Assembly (NCBI GenBank): GCA_000432915.1
Contig: HF995251.1
Coordinates: 53,666-99,363, forward strand
From: Firmicutes bacterium CAG:194
GTDB lineage: Bacteria; Bacillota; Clostridia; Lachnospirales; Lachnospiraceae
DNA: 45,698 nucleotides
Direction of reading: 5' to 3'
Both the position numbers and the translations under genes were made by a program. The notes under the pieces were generated by a model. That model saw only the letters and a program-made list of their open reading frames with translations, had not been told where the DNA came from and did not search any database. Below are positions 25,508-33,997 of the stretch, in pieces; position 1 is the stretch's first letter; each line of letters starts with the position of its first letter.

Positions 25508-26038
25508 TTATTTACCGATTACCTTACCTGTTTCCGGTACAAGTTCAATCGTGTATTCATAACTTCCTGCTGTGATATAGATATACTTCAAATCTGACAC
25601 TTTATAGCCGTCGTTAATATCTACGATCGCACCACTCGCTCTGTTGAAGCAGATTACAAGTGGATTTGAATTGCCTACATTTTCTACTTTTGTTCCATCT
25701 GATAGTTCGTAGGATACAGAAGCGCGGCCTCTCTTATTCAGCTTTGTTTTTTTCACAACATCCTTTGATGAACGTCCGTTGTGAATCGTCTGTACATAAA
25801 GATTTCTGTCCGAATCATCCCGGTAAATCTCCAGATAGATATCACCGGTCATTTTTGCTTTTCCAAGTGTTTCTATTTTATTTTCCGTAATGGCAGATGA
25901 GATCTTCTTATATCCCTCTTTTGCATCATAGCCGGTAATCCTTCCGACATTCACTGAAACCGCACCGATAAAAATGACCAGCATAGCAATGACTACAATT
26001 AATTCAACTATTGTGAAGCCATCATTGTTTTTCTTCAT
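25508..26038 (-). CDS. Minor pseudopilin/pilin, GspH/FimT-like
   Basis: A 176-residue prepilin. The leader MKKNNDG is followed by FTIVELIVVIAMLVIFIGA, with Phe +1 and Glu +5, so PilD processing and incorporation into the pilus are expected. The globular part is small and beta-rich (IYLEIYRDDSDRNLYVQTIH, ASGAIVDINDGYKVSDLKYI), like GspH/FimT pilins, which help prime pilus assembly. AGGCGG precedes the ATG. It lies between the PilX-like and PilW-like genes with very short gaps, as in the minor pilin clusters of other bacteria (PilV, PilX, GspH/FimU, PilW). Confidence 0.85.
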   Translation of the reverse strand: MKKNNDGFTIVELIVVIAMLVIFIGAVSVNVGRITGYDAKEGYKKISSAITENKIETLGKAKMTGDIYLEIYRDDSDRNLYVQTIHNGRSSKDVVKKTKLNKRGRASVSYELSDGTKVENVGNSNPLVICFNRASGAIVDINDGYKVSDLKYIYITAGSYEYTIELVPETGKVIGK

Positions 26039-26048
26039 AAGACACCGC

Positions 26049-28403
26049 CTATTCTTTCTTCCAGTTCTGATATACGATAAGTGATCCTAAATCAATATAT
26101 TCATTTCCAACCACTTCTGTTGTCTCCGCATAACTCAGCACACCACTGTCGCCCAATGCTTCATAAGCATAAAATCCGGAAGGACATTTTGTACGAAGTG
26201 CCTTCAGAACAGCTGTCGGATTATATGTCACCTTCTTGCAGCCTGAACCAATATATACTGAACCGCCTGCAATAACCAGACCATCAAAATCAGATCTCAG
26301 ATATACATCTTTCATGGCAATGATCAGTTTCAGATTTGCATCACCATCATAGATATAATCTCCTTTATCCACATGTGCTTTAATTGATCCATCATCATTC
26401 TGGAAATTCTGGGTTTTAATCTTATTGTTTACAGCATTCGCATCCACAATATTTTCAAATACAGTCTGTGACTGCTGCAGGCTGGTTGTGTCCAGAATAT
26501 TGGGTTTCAGCATATGTAAAAGCGATGTATATGTATCGCTGTAAACTTCTCCGTTGGAAATAGAATTCTCCAGCTTATCCGTATCACCGTTCAATGTATC
26601 ATCCTGAAGCACCAGTTCTCCTGCATTATTAAAGTAAAATGCATTACCTGCAATTGTCAGCTTATCATTATCATTACTGTTCAAAGTGCTGTTCCATTTA
26701 ATATCTGACACATATGATTTAATGTAATCTGTCAACCCCTGTTTGTCATATTCATAATATGCTTTGAAGAAATTATTAGCCTGTACTTCATTTGAACCGA
26801 AATCCAAATAAAAATATACAAGAACGCTGCCATTTACTCTTCTGAATACAGCCTTATAATTGTTAGTATAAGAATTTCCGAGTTTCTCCCAGAGTTTCTC
26901 TAAGTTAACCGGCTGATATACCAGTTCTTTTGTTGGCTGGTTATTTTCATCAAGTACATATGTTTCCGTCAATTTTCTATACTCATCATAACTCATAGGA
27001 TTTTTTGCAAGCACCTGTTCGCCGGTTTTTGCATTGTACCCCATGCATTCAGCCGGAATCATATAGATCAGCTGATCTGCCTTAACAGAAAGAGATTCAC
27101 CAAGCAGAATATCGGAAGTATTTTTCTTTACTGTTGTTTCAGTTTCCTGGTATTCTGTATTTTTACCAAGTGTTGTTTCATACTCTTCAATATTTTCAAT
27201 ATAATCGGAATTAGAATCCTCTTTTCCACCGCCTGCTTTATATCTGTCGATATCCGCATCATAATGCTTTGTACCTACATAAGCATGACCTGACAGAAGA
27301 AGTTCCTTTAATTTTGAAAAATCAAGACTTGTTCTGGCTCCGTTGATCAGGATAGAACTGCTGTTATCCGCACCGGAAAGAGAATCTCCATAACCTCTGT
27401 AAATACCGCTTAACTTAATCCTGCTTGTATTTCCATCTACCGTAAGGTCATCTGCTACATATGTTGTACCATCCAGATCCAGATTACCTGTTGTGACTGT
27501 AATGCCACCTGTATAGTTTTCATGTTTATCATCAACCGCAATACCATTTCGGTCTTTTACATTATTTACATTCAGAGAACCGGAAATCAGATAATAACTG
27601 TCTACCGAATCCAATGTATCGTCTACAAAGGAAAGTGCTGCCGAATTGCTGACATAAACACCATCATTTCCGCCAAACACATTACCGGTAATATCTGTAC
27701 CGGTTGATCCTCCTGCATGACTGCTGTTACCATCATTGTTCTTTCCATCATTGATCAGACTTGTATTTGCAATGATGGAATAGTTTTCAACATCAAGTCT
27801 GGAAGATGCAACCGCATAATTCAGTTCAGGCACCTTAATACGGATATCAGTTTCAATGATAGATACATATCCTTTTTCATCCGTATAGACAACCCTTACG
27901 TTTTCAAGAGTAATATAAGCAGTACCCTTCTGTACCAGTTTATTGCCATCAGTCACTCTCGGTTCCAGCCATGCACCTCGTTCTCCGGAAGCTGATGCAA
28001 GCGGAATACTGTCATTCGTCAACATATCCGTCAAGTGAGACAATTTCCATGTAGGATCCGTTGCTGTCGGATTATCCGCAATTTTTTCCTTGATCTTTCC
28101 AAAAAACATTGTCTGGAAATTCAGTGACATCTGATCCGCAGAAAGACCTGATGAATTTTGCATCGTCTGTACGTATGCTTCTGCCATGCTGTCCGATACA
28201 TCCTGCTGCAAGCCTGCATTTATCGCATCCAATGCGGATTCTGCAGAATAGAAGTTGTTTTTTGCAACCCGGTCTGTTCCCTTCATCAAATAGTTGCAAT
28301 ATGCCATATAAACGATCATTGCAACAAGCATTCCAATAAAGGCAATACTGACAATAACCAAGATCATTGCCGCACCACGGTTATCCTTTTTTTGTTTCTT
28401 CAT
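26049..28403 (-). CDS. Giant PilX/GspK-like minor pilin
   Basis: About 784 residues from the ATG at 28403, which has GAGGA 5 nt upstream; ATG 28427 is an alternative. Starts further up lie inside the preceding gene. The leader MKKQKKDNRG is followed by AAMILVIVSIAFIGMLVAMI, the pattern of PilX/GspK-type pilins (RGAAL...). The +5 residue is Leu, not Glu. A later AESALDAINAGL helix fits PilX. The ectodomain is several times the usual size. It has repetitive Gly/Asn/Thr-rich strands such as ITVTTGNLDLDGTTYVADD, which look beta-helical. GspK-type proteins lacking Glu5 sit at the pilus tip, which suggests the same here. The gene is part of the minor pilin cluster. Confidence 0.8.
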   Translation of the reverse strand: MKKQKKDNRGAAMILVIVSIAFIGMLVAMIVYMAYCNYLMKGTDRVAKNNFYSAESALDAINAGLQQDVSDSMAEAYVQTMQNSSGLSADQMSLNFQTMFFGKIKEKIADNPTATDPTWKLSHLTDMLTNDSIPLASASGERGAWLEPRVTDGNKLVQKGTAYITLENVRVVYTDEKGYVSIIETDIRIKVPELNYAVASSRLDVENYSIIANTSLINDGKNNDGNSSHAGGSTGTDITGNVFGGNDGVYVSNSAALSFVDDTLDSVDSYYLISGSLNVNNVKDRNGIAVDDKHENYTGGITVTTGNLDLDGTTYVADDLTVDGNTSRIKLSGIYRGYGDSLSGADNSSSILINGARTSLDFSKLKELLLSGHAYVGTKHYDADIDRYKAGGGKEDSNSDYIENIEEYETTLGKNTEYQETETTVKKNTSDILLGESLSVKADQLIYMIPAECMGYNAKTGEQVLAKNPMSYDEYRKLTETYVLDENNQPTKELVYQPVNLEKLWEKLGNSYTNNYKAVFRRVNGSVLVYFYLDFGSNEVQANNFFKAYYEYDKQGLTDYIKSYVSDIKWNSTLNSNDNDKLTIAGNAFYFNNAGELVLQDDTLNGDTDKLENSISNGEVYSDTYTSLLHMLKPNILDTTSLQQSQTVFENIVDANAVNNKIKTQNFQNDDGSIKAHVDKGDYIYDGDANLKLIIAMKDVYLRSDFDGLVIAGGSVYIGSGCKKVTYNPTAVLKALRTKCPSGFYAYEALGDSGVLSYAETTEVVGNEYIDLGSLIVYQNWKKE

Positions 28404-28464
28404 CCAATTCCTCAAATATCCAATCATTGAATGTACATCCTTTCCCAATGAATTGTCCCTTTTA

Positions 28465-29877
28465 TTAATTTGACAGACTTCCTGTAAATGTTGCAACCTT
28501 TTTATTGGTTTCCGCATCGTATACATCTACTGTTGTCTCATATACAAAATTCTTTTCTTCTTCTTCATAACCATCCGAGAAATTACTCAGATACAAAGCT
28601 TCGTTGACTGCACTACCGTTATATGTATACTTACATCTGTTTGCATCATATTTTGAGTTCAGTGCATCATCACTTGTATAACCTCTGTCCGCCACAAATT
28701 CCGTTGTACTGCCTTCTTGATAAACACGGACATTTTTCTTTGCTTCCTCACTTAAATTATACCGCAGATTGGATACAATTTTTGTAAGATTATTTGAAGC
28801 TACACCATCGAAATCAGTCGAAGTAATGTCTACCTTTGTACCATAATTCTGGTTATAAAGTACATTGGCTGTCATCTCCGCCTGCGTCTGTGTACGGATC
28901 AAATATACCGTGATCGGCTTTTCTGTGTTGTTATTTATCGTGATCGTATCTGTTACATTCGACTTTGAAGTACTTTCCATACCCTTAAAATACAGATATA
29001 CGCTTCTCGGAAGCTGTGTAGAATTCAACAGAGAAATATTGGCATCCGATCTTGTCACAGTATCATTAGCTGCGGTAATGCCAAGTGTACTGTAATAAGA
29101 AGATGGTATTGTATAGGTACGATAAATACCAACCGCATAATCCATTCCGCTCTTATCTTTGTTCTCGATCCGGATTTCAATATTTCTGTTCATGACAGCA
29201 GCAAAATCTGCCGCCGTTTTTACACCGGCCTTTGAGGATTTACTCAAAAACTCTGTTGCTGCTGCTTCAATCTCTGAACTGCCAAGATTGCCTGTCGCAT
29301 CATAGGTTGTGTTGATCGTCGCAATATTGGCAACATACTTTCCATTCTGCTTGTGTTTTGTCTTATCTGTACTCAAATGAAACTTCAGGTTGTATTTACT
29401 TTTCCCGATTTCTACACCATCAGCAAACAGATAATAATCAGAAACCTTAGATCCATCATCCCACAATTTACGCATATTCTGTGCAATTCCGGCCTTTACT
29501 TCTGTTGTATACCGTCTGGTTGAAGCATCACCATCTTCTGTGTCAAAAGATGCTGCCTCAGCCGCATAATGAGGTGTTCCATCATCATTGCAGTCCCCAT
29601 GTGAAGTATACCCCGTTGTTGTCGCCGGCAGAATTTTGTTGATCAACGTTACTTCGCTTTCAAACATCTCCACAAATTCTTCAGCGGTATAAGCACTGGC
29701 ACCTTCCATGATATCCTGTGCCATATTGGTCGCATTGAGGCTTATCCTTGCTTTTTTATTTATTCTTGCTGATTGTATAAAGTTTGCCACAAGCGGAGAG
29801 ATCACAATGCCAAGCACAGCTACGGCAATGATCAGCTCCGTCAATGTGAATCCCTTATTATTTTTGCTTTTTCCCAT
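28465..29877 (-). CDS. Large PilV/GspI-like minor pilin
   Basis: 470 residues. The leader MGKSKNNKG is followed by FTLTELIIAVAVLGIVISPL, a textbook prepilin site with Phe +1 and Glu +5. The helix continues through FIQSARINKKARISLNAT, with AQDIMEGASAYTAEEFV after it, as in PilV/GspI-type minor pilins that initiate assembly. The ectodomain is about twice the usual size and Thr/Asn/Ser-rich. It ends VATFTGSLSN. AGAGG precedes the ATG. It is the first of four consecutive pilin-like genes after the pilMN-pilO pair. Substrate or ligand is unknown. Confidence 0.84.
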   Translation of the reverse strand: MGKSKNNKGFTLTELIIAVAVLGIVISPLVANFIQSARINKKARISLNATNMAQDIMEGASAYTAEEFVEMFESEVTLINKILPATTTGYTSHGDCNDDGTPHYAAEAASFDTEDGDASTRRYTTEVKAGIAQNMRKLWDDGSKVSDYYLFADGVEIGKSKYNLKFHLSTDKTKHKQNGKYVANIATINTTYDATGNLGSSEIEAAATEFLSKSSKAGVKTAADFAAVMNRNIEIRIENKDKSGMDYAVGIYRTYTIPSSYYSTLGITAANDTVTRSDANISLLNSTQLPRSVYLYFKGMESTSKSNVTDTITINNNTEKPITVYLIRTQTQAEMTANVLYNQNYGTKVDITSTDFDGVASNNLTKIVSNLRYNLSEEAKKNVRVYQEGSTTEFVADRGYTSDDALNSKYDANRCKYTYNGSAVNEALYLSNFSDGYEEEEKNFVYETTVDVYDAETNKKVATFTGSLSN

Positions 29878-29917
29878 GAAAGAACCTCTTTTATCCGGTT
29901 TCTCTAACTACTGATTT

Positions 29918-30769
29918 TTATTTCTTTTTTGTATTATCTTTCTCTGTTGCAGTTTCTTCACTCTCATCCGCTGCTTTCTGTGCTGCCTTTTCATTCTGGA
30001 TTGCAGTCTTCTTTTCAGCACTGTTAAAGATATTGCTGCTTCCCATTACAACATTGGAAACAACCGGTGTTGTATAAGTAGCGTCTGTACCTGTCAGAGA
30101 ATACATATTAAATACAAGTGTTCCTGTCAGATCGCCTGTCTCAGCATCAAAGGAAAGGGAAAGTCCATCAATAGATTTTCTCATCTGATCCTCATTCATG
30201 ATCTTTACAATATCTTTTACCGCATTATAAGATGCAATGAAATCCATTGTAACAGGTGTCTGATACAGCAGGATTTCAGAAGCTGTACCTGCAGTTGCGG
30301 TATTATCTGTTGTTGCTGCAGTTTCTTCTGTTGCATCAGCTGCATCTGCTGCGTCTGTCGCATCTGTTTCTGTTGATGCATCAGCTGTCTGCTCTGCAGA
30401 TGTATCTGCTGTCGTAACAACTTCTACCGGTGATGTACCGGGCATATTGATCGCATTTGCAGTCGTATCAAAATTCTTCTCTAAGTTATCTACATAGAGG
30501 ATTTCATCTTCCGGCTGATACGCTGCTGCGAACTGAGCTTTGATATTTTCAATCTCATCCTGCATGGTAGCTGTATCATCCAGATATTTCTGTTTATTAT
30601 TTGCCAGATCCTGTAATCTGTCCACTTCCTGCTGCAGAGAAGCATTCTGGATCTTCAATGTATCTGTTTTATCATTCAGCTTTGTGAATACGAGGAAATA
30701 TGTCAGAAGCGCTGCACCAATTCCCAAAACAATCAATAAAATATTTACATCTGATTTCTTTAACTTCAT
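29918..30769 (-). CDS. pilO: PilO-like alignment subcomplex protein
   Basis: 283 residues with a short cytoplasmic start, one membrane helix (VNILLIVLGIGAALLTYFLVF, about 8-28) and a coiled coil (LKIQNASLQQEVDRLQDLA), then a small ferredoxin-like-type domain. This is the PilO layout; PilO pairs with PilN in the inner-membrane alignment complex. A Thr/Ala/Asp-rich low-complexity insert occupies about residues 118-155. A Lys/Glu/Ala-rich tail ends the protein. AGGAGG lies before the ATG and the gene directly follows the pilM-pilN fusion (11 nt). Sequence conservation in PilO is low, so context weighs heavily in the call. Confidence 0.75.
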   Translation of the reverse strand: MKLKKSDVNILLIVLGIGAALLTYFLVFTKLNDKTDTLKIQNASLQQEVDRLQDLANNKQKYLDDTATMQDEIENIKAQFAAAYQPEDEILYVDNLEKNFDTTANAINMPGTSPVEVVTTADTSAEQTADASTETDATDAADAADATEETAATTDNTATAGTASEILLYQTPVTMDFIASYNAVKDIVKIMNEDQMRKSIDGLSLSFDAETGDLTGTLVFNMYSLTGTDATYTTPVVSNVVMGSSNIFNSAEKKTAIQNEKAAQKAADESEETATEKDNTKKK

Positions 30770-30780
30770 CTCTGTTCCTC

Positions 30781-32598
30781 CTATTCTGCTGTTGCTTCTG
30801 CATCTGCAGAATCTGCATTGTCGTCAGTTTCTTCTAAAAGTGCCGGATTTGTACCATATGTACAATCTGCTGTCACTTCCACATGACTTGTTCCTGTATC
30901 CTCATCTGTAACCTCTGTAATCGTTGTTACAACTACGTCCGAGAAACAGTCGAAGGAACGAAGATTGATAATAGAAGCTGCCGCTTCTTCTTTATTTGCT
31001 ACCGAGAAGTTTAAGCTAACCCCTGTTGTTGTTACATTTAATGTAATAACCTCTACATCTTTTGGAAGCTTCTGTTCCAGTTCTGTGATCACATCATATA
31101 AATCTCTATTGTAATTATCTGTCTGTGCATATACTGCATTCAGATAATCGCAATTTGCTTTTGTCTGTACATAGGTATCATAAATATCCTGCACAGGTTC
31201 CAGCTGGGTTTTCTTTTCTGCCAAATTATCGCCCTCGATCTTTGTTGTAAAGTATTTCGGAACAGACAATGCGATCAGAACAACCGCAATTGCAAGTCCG
31301 GCTACAAATACAATAACCGGAAGTTTCTCATTGGATGCGGAGCTCTTCTTTGCGCCCTTCGCTTTTCCGCCCTTTTCCGCTGCCATGGAAGCCGGCATAA
31401 ATCCGACTGAGCCAAGACCTGCACCGATAACGGAAATATAATCACCAAGAGATACATCCTGCAGATGTAAGCCCTGATTGATATTTGTACCTGCCAGGTC
31501 TTTCAGTATTTCTACTTCTCTTCCCAGTTCATCGGAAAGAAGACCGGCGAAGCCCCAGAAGTCGGCTGCGATACCTGTGATAATGATATTGTCGATCGCT
31601 GCATCTCTGTTTTTACTGTTATAGTAATCGATTACGCGGACAATCGAACTAATCAGCTGTTCGTATGCATAAGTAACATCCCTGCGCAGGCGGAGCATTT
31701 TCAGATTCGCGCCTGCCTGTTTTGCCTTTACAGTTGCGCTTGCAACCTGTGAGCTGTCACCTGTTGCAGCAGCTGCTGCGATTGCTGCTTCATTCTGTCT
31801 TTCCAGTTCAGCAACTTCAGCTTCTTTATCTGCAAGTGTTGCCTCCTCGTCTGCTTTCATAACCAGATTGTTCCTACGAAGTGTTTTTACTGCTGCTTCA
31901 TAAGAAAGCGGTTCTCCGTAAACATCTGTATCCATCATGATATCTACAACCTGATCCGCACCGTAAATACCGGAACGCTGCATTGTGATGACACCATTGT
32001 TTGTTACTGTTAAAAGGGATGATCTTTCATCAATCTTAACTGTTAAGTTTACACCCGTTGCAAATCTGTGACGCAGTGCCTGGAAAATACTGTTACCACT
32101 ATAGTCAATAGAAGAAAGCTCCAAGCCAAGCTGCTGGGCAAGATAGCTGTAGCCTTCCAAGATTTCAGACGGGCACGCCATGATCATGACTCTGTACTGC
32201 TTTGTGCCTGCTTCATCTGTCACAGTATCCATAATATTGTGAGCAAACTGATAACTGCTCGGATCTACCGGGAAGTAATCTGTGATATTGCTCATGAGCA
32301 TTTCTGCAACCTTGTTCTCTTTTACCATAGGAATGGTTGCCTCTCTACTCGCGATCTTTGTGGAAGAAACTGCGAAGATAACCTTCTTTGCAGTCATTCC
32401 GTTTGCTGCGATATAGGATTTCAGTTCCTGGATATAAGATTCTGTCGGGCTGATCGCGCCATCATTCAGAATACCATCCGGAGTCTTCATACTGAAAACA
32501 CCATATACCTGTGGATGTTTTGATCGGAAATCCATTTCACAGACCTGTGTCAGGGAATATCCGATTTCGATACTAAGTACTCTTTGTGCTTTTGCCAT
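30781..32598 (-). CDS. pilM: PilM-PilN fusion protein
   Basis: 605 residues. Residues 1 to about 400 are an actin-like PilM domain, beginning AQRVLSIEIGYSLTQVCEMD. It has the SATNITDYF-like motif SNITDYFPVDPSSYQF and the phosphate-binding stretches SIDYSGNSIFQALRHR and IDNIIITGIAADFWGFAGLL. A basic linker (GGKAKGAKKSSASNEK) leads into a membrane helix (VIVFVAGLAIAVVLIAL, about 424-440). A coiled coil and a PilN-like domain with LPKDVEVITLNVTTTGVSLN follow. Separate PilM normally binds the INLLP motif at the PilN N-terminus; here that motif is absent and the two are covalently joined. An Ala/Glu-rich helical insert lies at about 249-300. GGGAGG precedes the ATG. Confidence 0.85.
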   Translation of the reverse strand: MAKAQRVLSIEIGYSLTQVCEMDFRSKHPQVYGVFSMKTPDGILNDGAISPTESYIQELKSYIAANGMTAKKVIFAVSSTKIASREATIPMVKENKVAEMLMSNITDYFPVDPSSYQFAHNIMDTVTDEAGTKQYRVMIMACPSEILEGYSYLAQQLGLELSSIDYSGNSIFQALRHRFATGVNLTVKIDERSSLLTVTNNGVITMQRSGIYGADQVVDIMMDTDVYGEPLSYEAAVKTLRRNNLVMKADEEATLADKEAEVAELERQNEAAIAAAAATGDSSQVASATVKAKQAGANLKMLRLRRDVTYAYEQLISSIVRVIDYYNSKNRDAAIDNIIITGIAADFWGFAGLLSDELGREVEILKDLAGTNINQGLHLQDVSLGDYISVIGAGLGSVGFMPASMAAEKGGKAKGAKKSSASNEKLPVIVFVAGLAIAVVLIALSVPKYFTTKIEGDNLAEKKTQLEPVQDIYDTYVQTKANCDYLNAVYAQTDNYNRDLYDVITELEQKLPKDVEVITLNVTTTGVSLNFSVANKEEAAASIINLRSFDCFSDVVVTTITEVTDEDTGTSHVEVTADCTYGTNPALLEETDDNADSADAEATAE

Positions 32599-32652
32599 GA
32601 TTTACCTCCCTAAAAGCGATAGGTTTTACCCTCTTTTTTCTTTTTTATATAA

Positions 32653-32669
32653 AGTCCGCTGCGCCGACT
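32653..32669 (-). other. Small imperfect hairpin between pilD and pilMN
   Basis: The 17-nt sequence AGTCCGCTGCGCCGACT folds with seven potential pairs, one of them a C-C mismatch, around a 3-nt loop, and overlaps the pilD stop region. The minus strand downstream is AT-rich but has no clear T-run. It lies within the operon, so at most it is a weak processing or attenuation site. Confidence 0.25.
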
Positions 32670-33444
32670 AATGTGTCACAAGCAAACTAAAATACCAATT
32701 GATAAACGGTTCGCCCCACAGCACGGATATAAAGATACCCATTGCCAGATAAGGTCCCATTGCCAGTACGTGTCCCTCGCCGGACACCTTCATACGAATC
32801 ATATGTATGACAGATCCTAAGATACATCCAAGGATCAAAGCCAGAATCGATAGCTTCCAGCCGATCAACAAACCTGCAGCACGCATCAGTCTGACGTCGC
32901 CATAACCGATTGCTCTGCCGCCCGAAGCTCTGAAAATTATTTCCAAAAATGTACTGACAGCAAAGAGGCCAATCACATAGGTCACCCAATCCCCTAAGTG
33001 AAATCCTAAGTGAATCAGCCCCAGTGCCAGTATAAACAGATTGATTCCAAACGGAATCTCATAAGTTCTAAAGTCTATCACGCTCAGTACGATGAGCGCT
33101 GAAGTCAATAAACAGTATATAACTGAATCTATACTCCACCCGTTAATGATAAAAACCAGCACATAAAGCGCACCATTCAGCGATTCGATGATCGGATACT
33201 GTGCTGAAATATGTGCCTTGCATTTTCGACATTTACCACCGAGAAACAGATAACTGAAAAGTGGGATCAGATCAAACCAACGAAGCTGATAACCACAGCT
33301 CATGCAGTGGCTTCTCTTCTTCGAAAGGCTTTCCCCTGCGGGAATGCGATAGATGCAGACATTTAAGAAACTGCCTATCACAATCCCAAAGAGGAATATA
33401 ATGATTCCCAATATTATTTTATCTGCCAATAACAATGTGGTCAT
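32668..33444 (-). CDS. pilD: Prepilin peptidase / N-methyltransferase PilD
   Basis: PilD cleaves prepilin leaders after the Gly and methylates the new N-terminus. The 258-residue membrane protein has the N-terminal IGSFLNVCIYRIPAGESLSK segment. Two CxxC pairs (CMSC and CRKC) of the methylase domain follow. The two catalytic aspartates of the A24 family occur in VIDFRTYEIP and in GYGDVRLMRA. Seven or more hydrophobic helices span the rest. AGGAGA lies upstream of the ATG. It sits between the major pilin genes and pilMN, so it can process all six pilin-like products of the operon. Family identity is firm. Confidence 0.95.
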   Translation of the reverse strand: MTTLLLADKIILGIIIFLFGIVIGSFLNVCIYRIPAGESLSKKRSHCMSCGYQLRWFDLIPLFSYLFLGGKCRKCKAHISAQYPIIESLNGALYVLVFIINGWSIDSVIYCLLTSALIVLSVIDFRTYEIPFGINLFILALGLIHLGFHLGDWVTYVIGLFAVSTFLEIIFRASGGRAIGYGDVRLMRAAGLLIGWKLSILALILGCILGSVIHMIRMKVSGEGHVLAMGPYLAMGIFISVLWGEPFINWYFSLLVTH

Positions 33445-33491
33445 AGGGGGAATGTCTCCTTTAATACTAAATATTTTTAGCAGCTACTTTT

Positions 33492-33917
33492 TTAATTTCC
33501 TGCTTTCTGTACCTCTGGTACTGTAATATCTCCACATGTAACTGTGAAATCACCATTTGTACCTACAGTAATATCGATGCTCTGACCTGCACAAGATTTA
33601 GATTTTAACTTACCCTGAACTCCTGTCAGGTCTGTTCCTAATGTGTTATAAACAACATTTGCAAACTTAGTTTCATCGTTTCCTGATGTAATGCTTACAG
33701 AACCGCCTGCTTTAGGAGCATCTACAACATCCGGATCTGATGCCGCAATTGTACATGCCTGATAAACACTGTCCAGTAAATCCTTATCTGCAGATACTCT
33801 TGATTTTTCAACGTACTTAATGTACTGAGGTGCTAACACACCGATTAAGATTGCCATGATGGCAATAACGATAATCAACTCAACGAGTGAGAAACCTTTG
33901 TTATTTGTCTTTTTCAT
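33492..33917 (-). CDS. Type IV pilin, major-type (second of a tandem pair)
   Basis: 141 residues from the ATG at 33917, chosen because GGAGAGG lies just upstream and the leader becomes the normal MKKTNNKG. The mature end FSLVELIIVIAIMAILIGVL has Phe +1 and Glu +5. The alpha-1 helix continues APQYIKYVEKSRVSADKD. The small C-terminal domain contains a Cys pair spaced as in other Gram-positive pilins. Its first 40 mature residues are nearly identical to those of the pilin gene just upstream, while the globular parts diverge. Either could be the main subunit; its short size and good ribosome site favour high expression. It lies 47 nt before pilD. Confidence 0.88.
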   Translation of the reverse strand: MKKTNNKGFSLVELIIVIAIMAILIGVLAPQYIKYVEKSRVSADKDLLDSVYQACTIAASDPDVVDAPKAGGSVSITSGNDETKFANVVYNTLGTDLTGVQGKLKSKSCAGQSIDITVGTNGDFTVTCGDITVPEVQKAGN

Positions 33918-33939
33918 TTTTAACCTCTCCTTTTTAACT

Positions 33940-33957
33940 TTTAAAATATATTTTAAA
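33940..33957. repeat. 18-bp perfect AT palindrome between the two pilin genes
   Basis: TTTAAAATATATTTTAAA is its own reverse complement. It lies 23 nt upstream of the second pilin start, just above the ribosome site. It could form an RNA hairpin that affects processing or stability of pilin mRNA, or simply reflect AT-rich intergenic DNA. Confidence 0.5.
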
Positions 33958-33997
33958 GACCTTACCCCCCTATAAATAAGGCATTTAAAACCAAACA

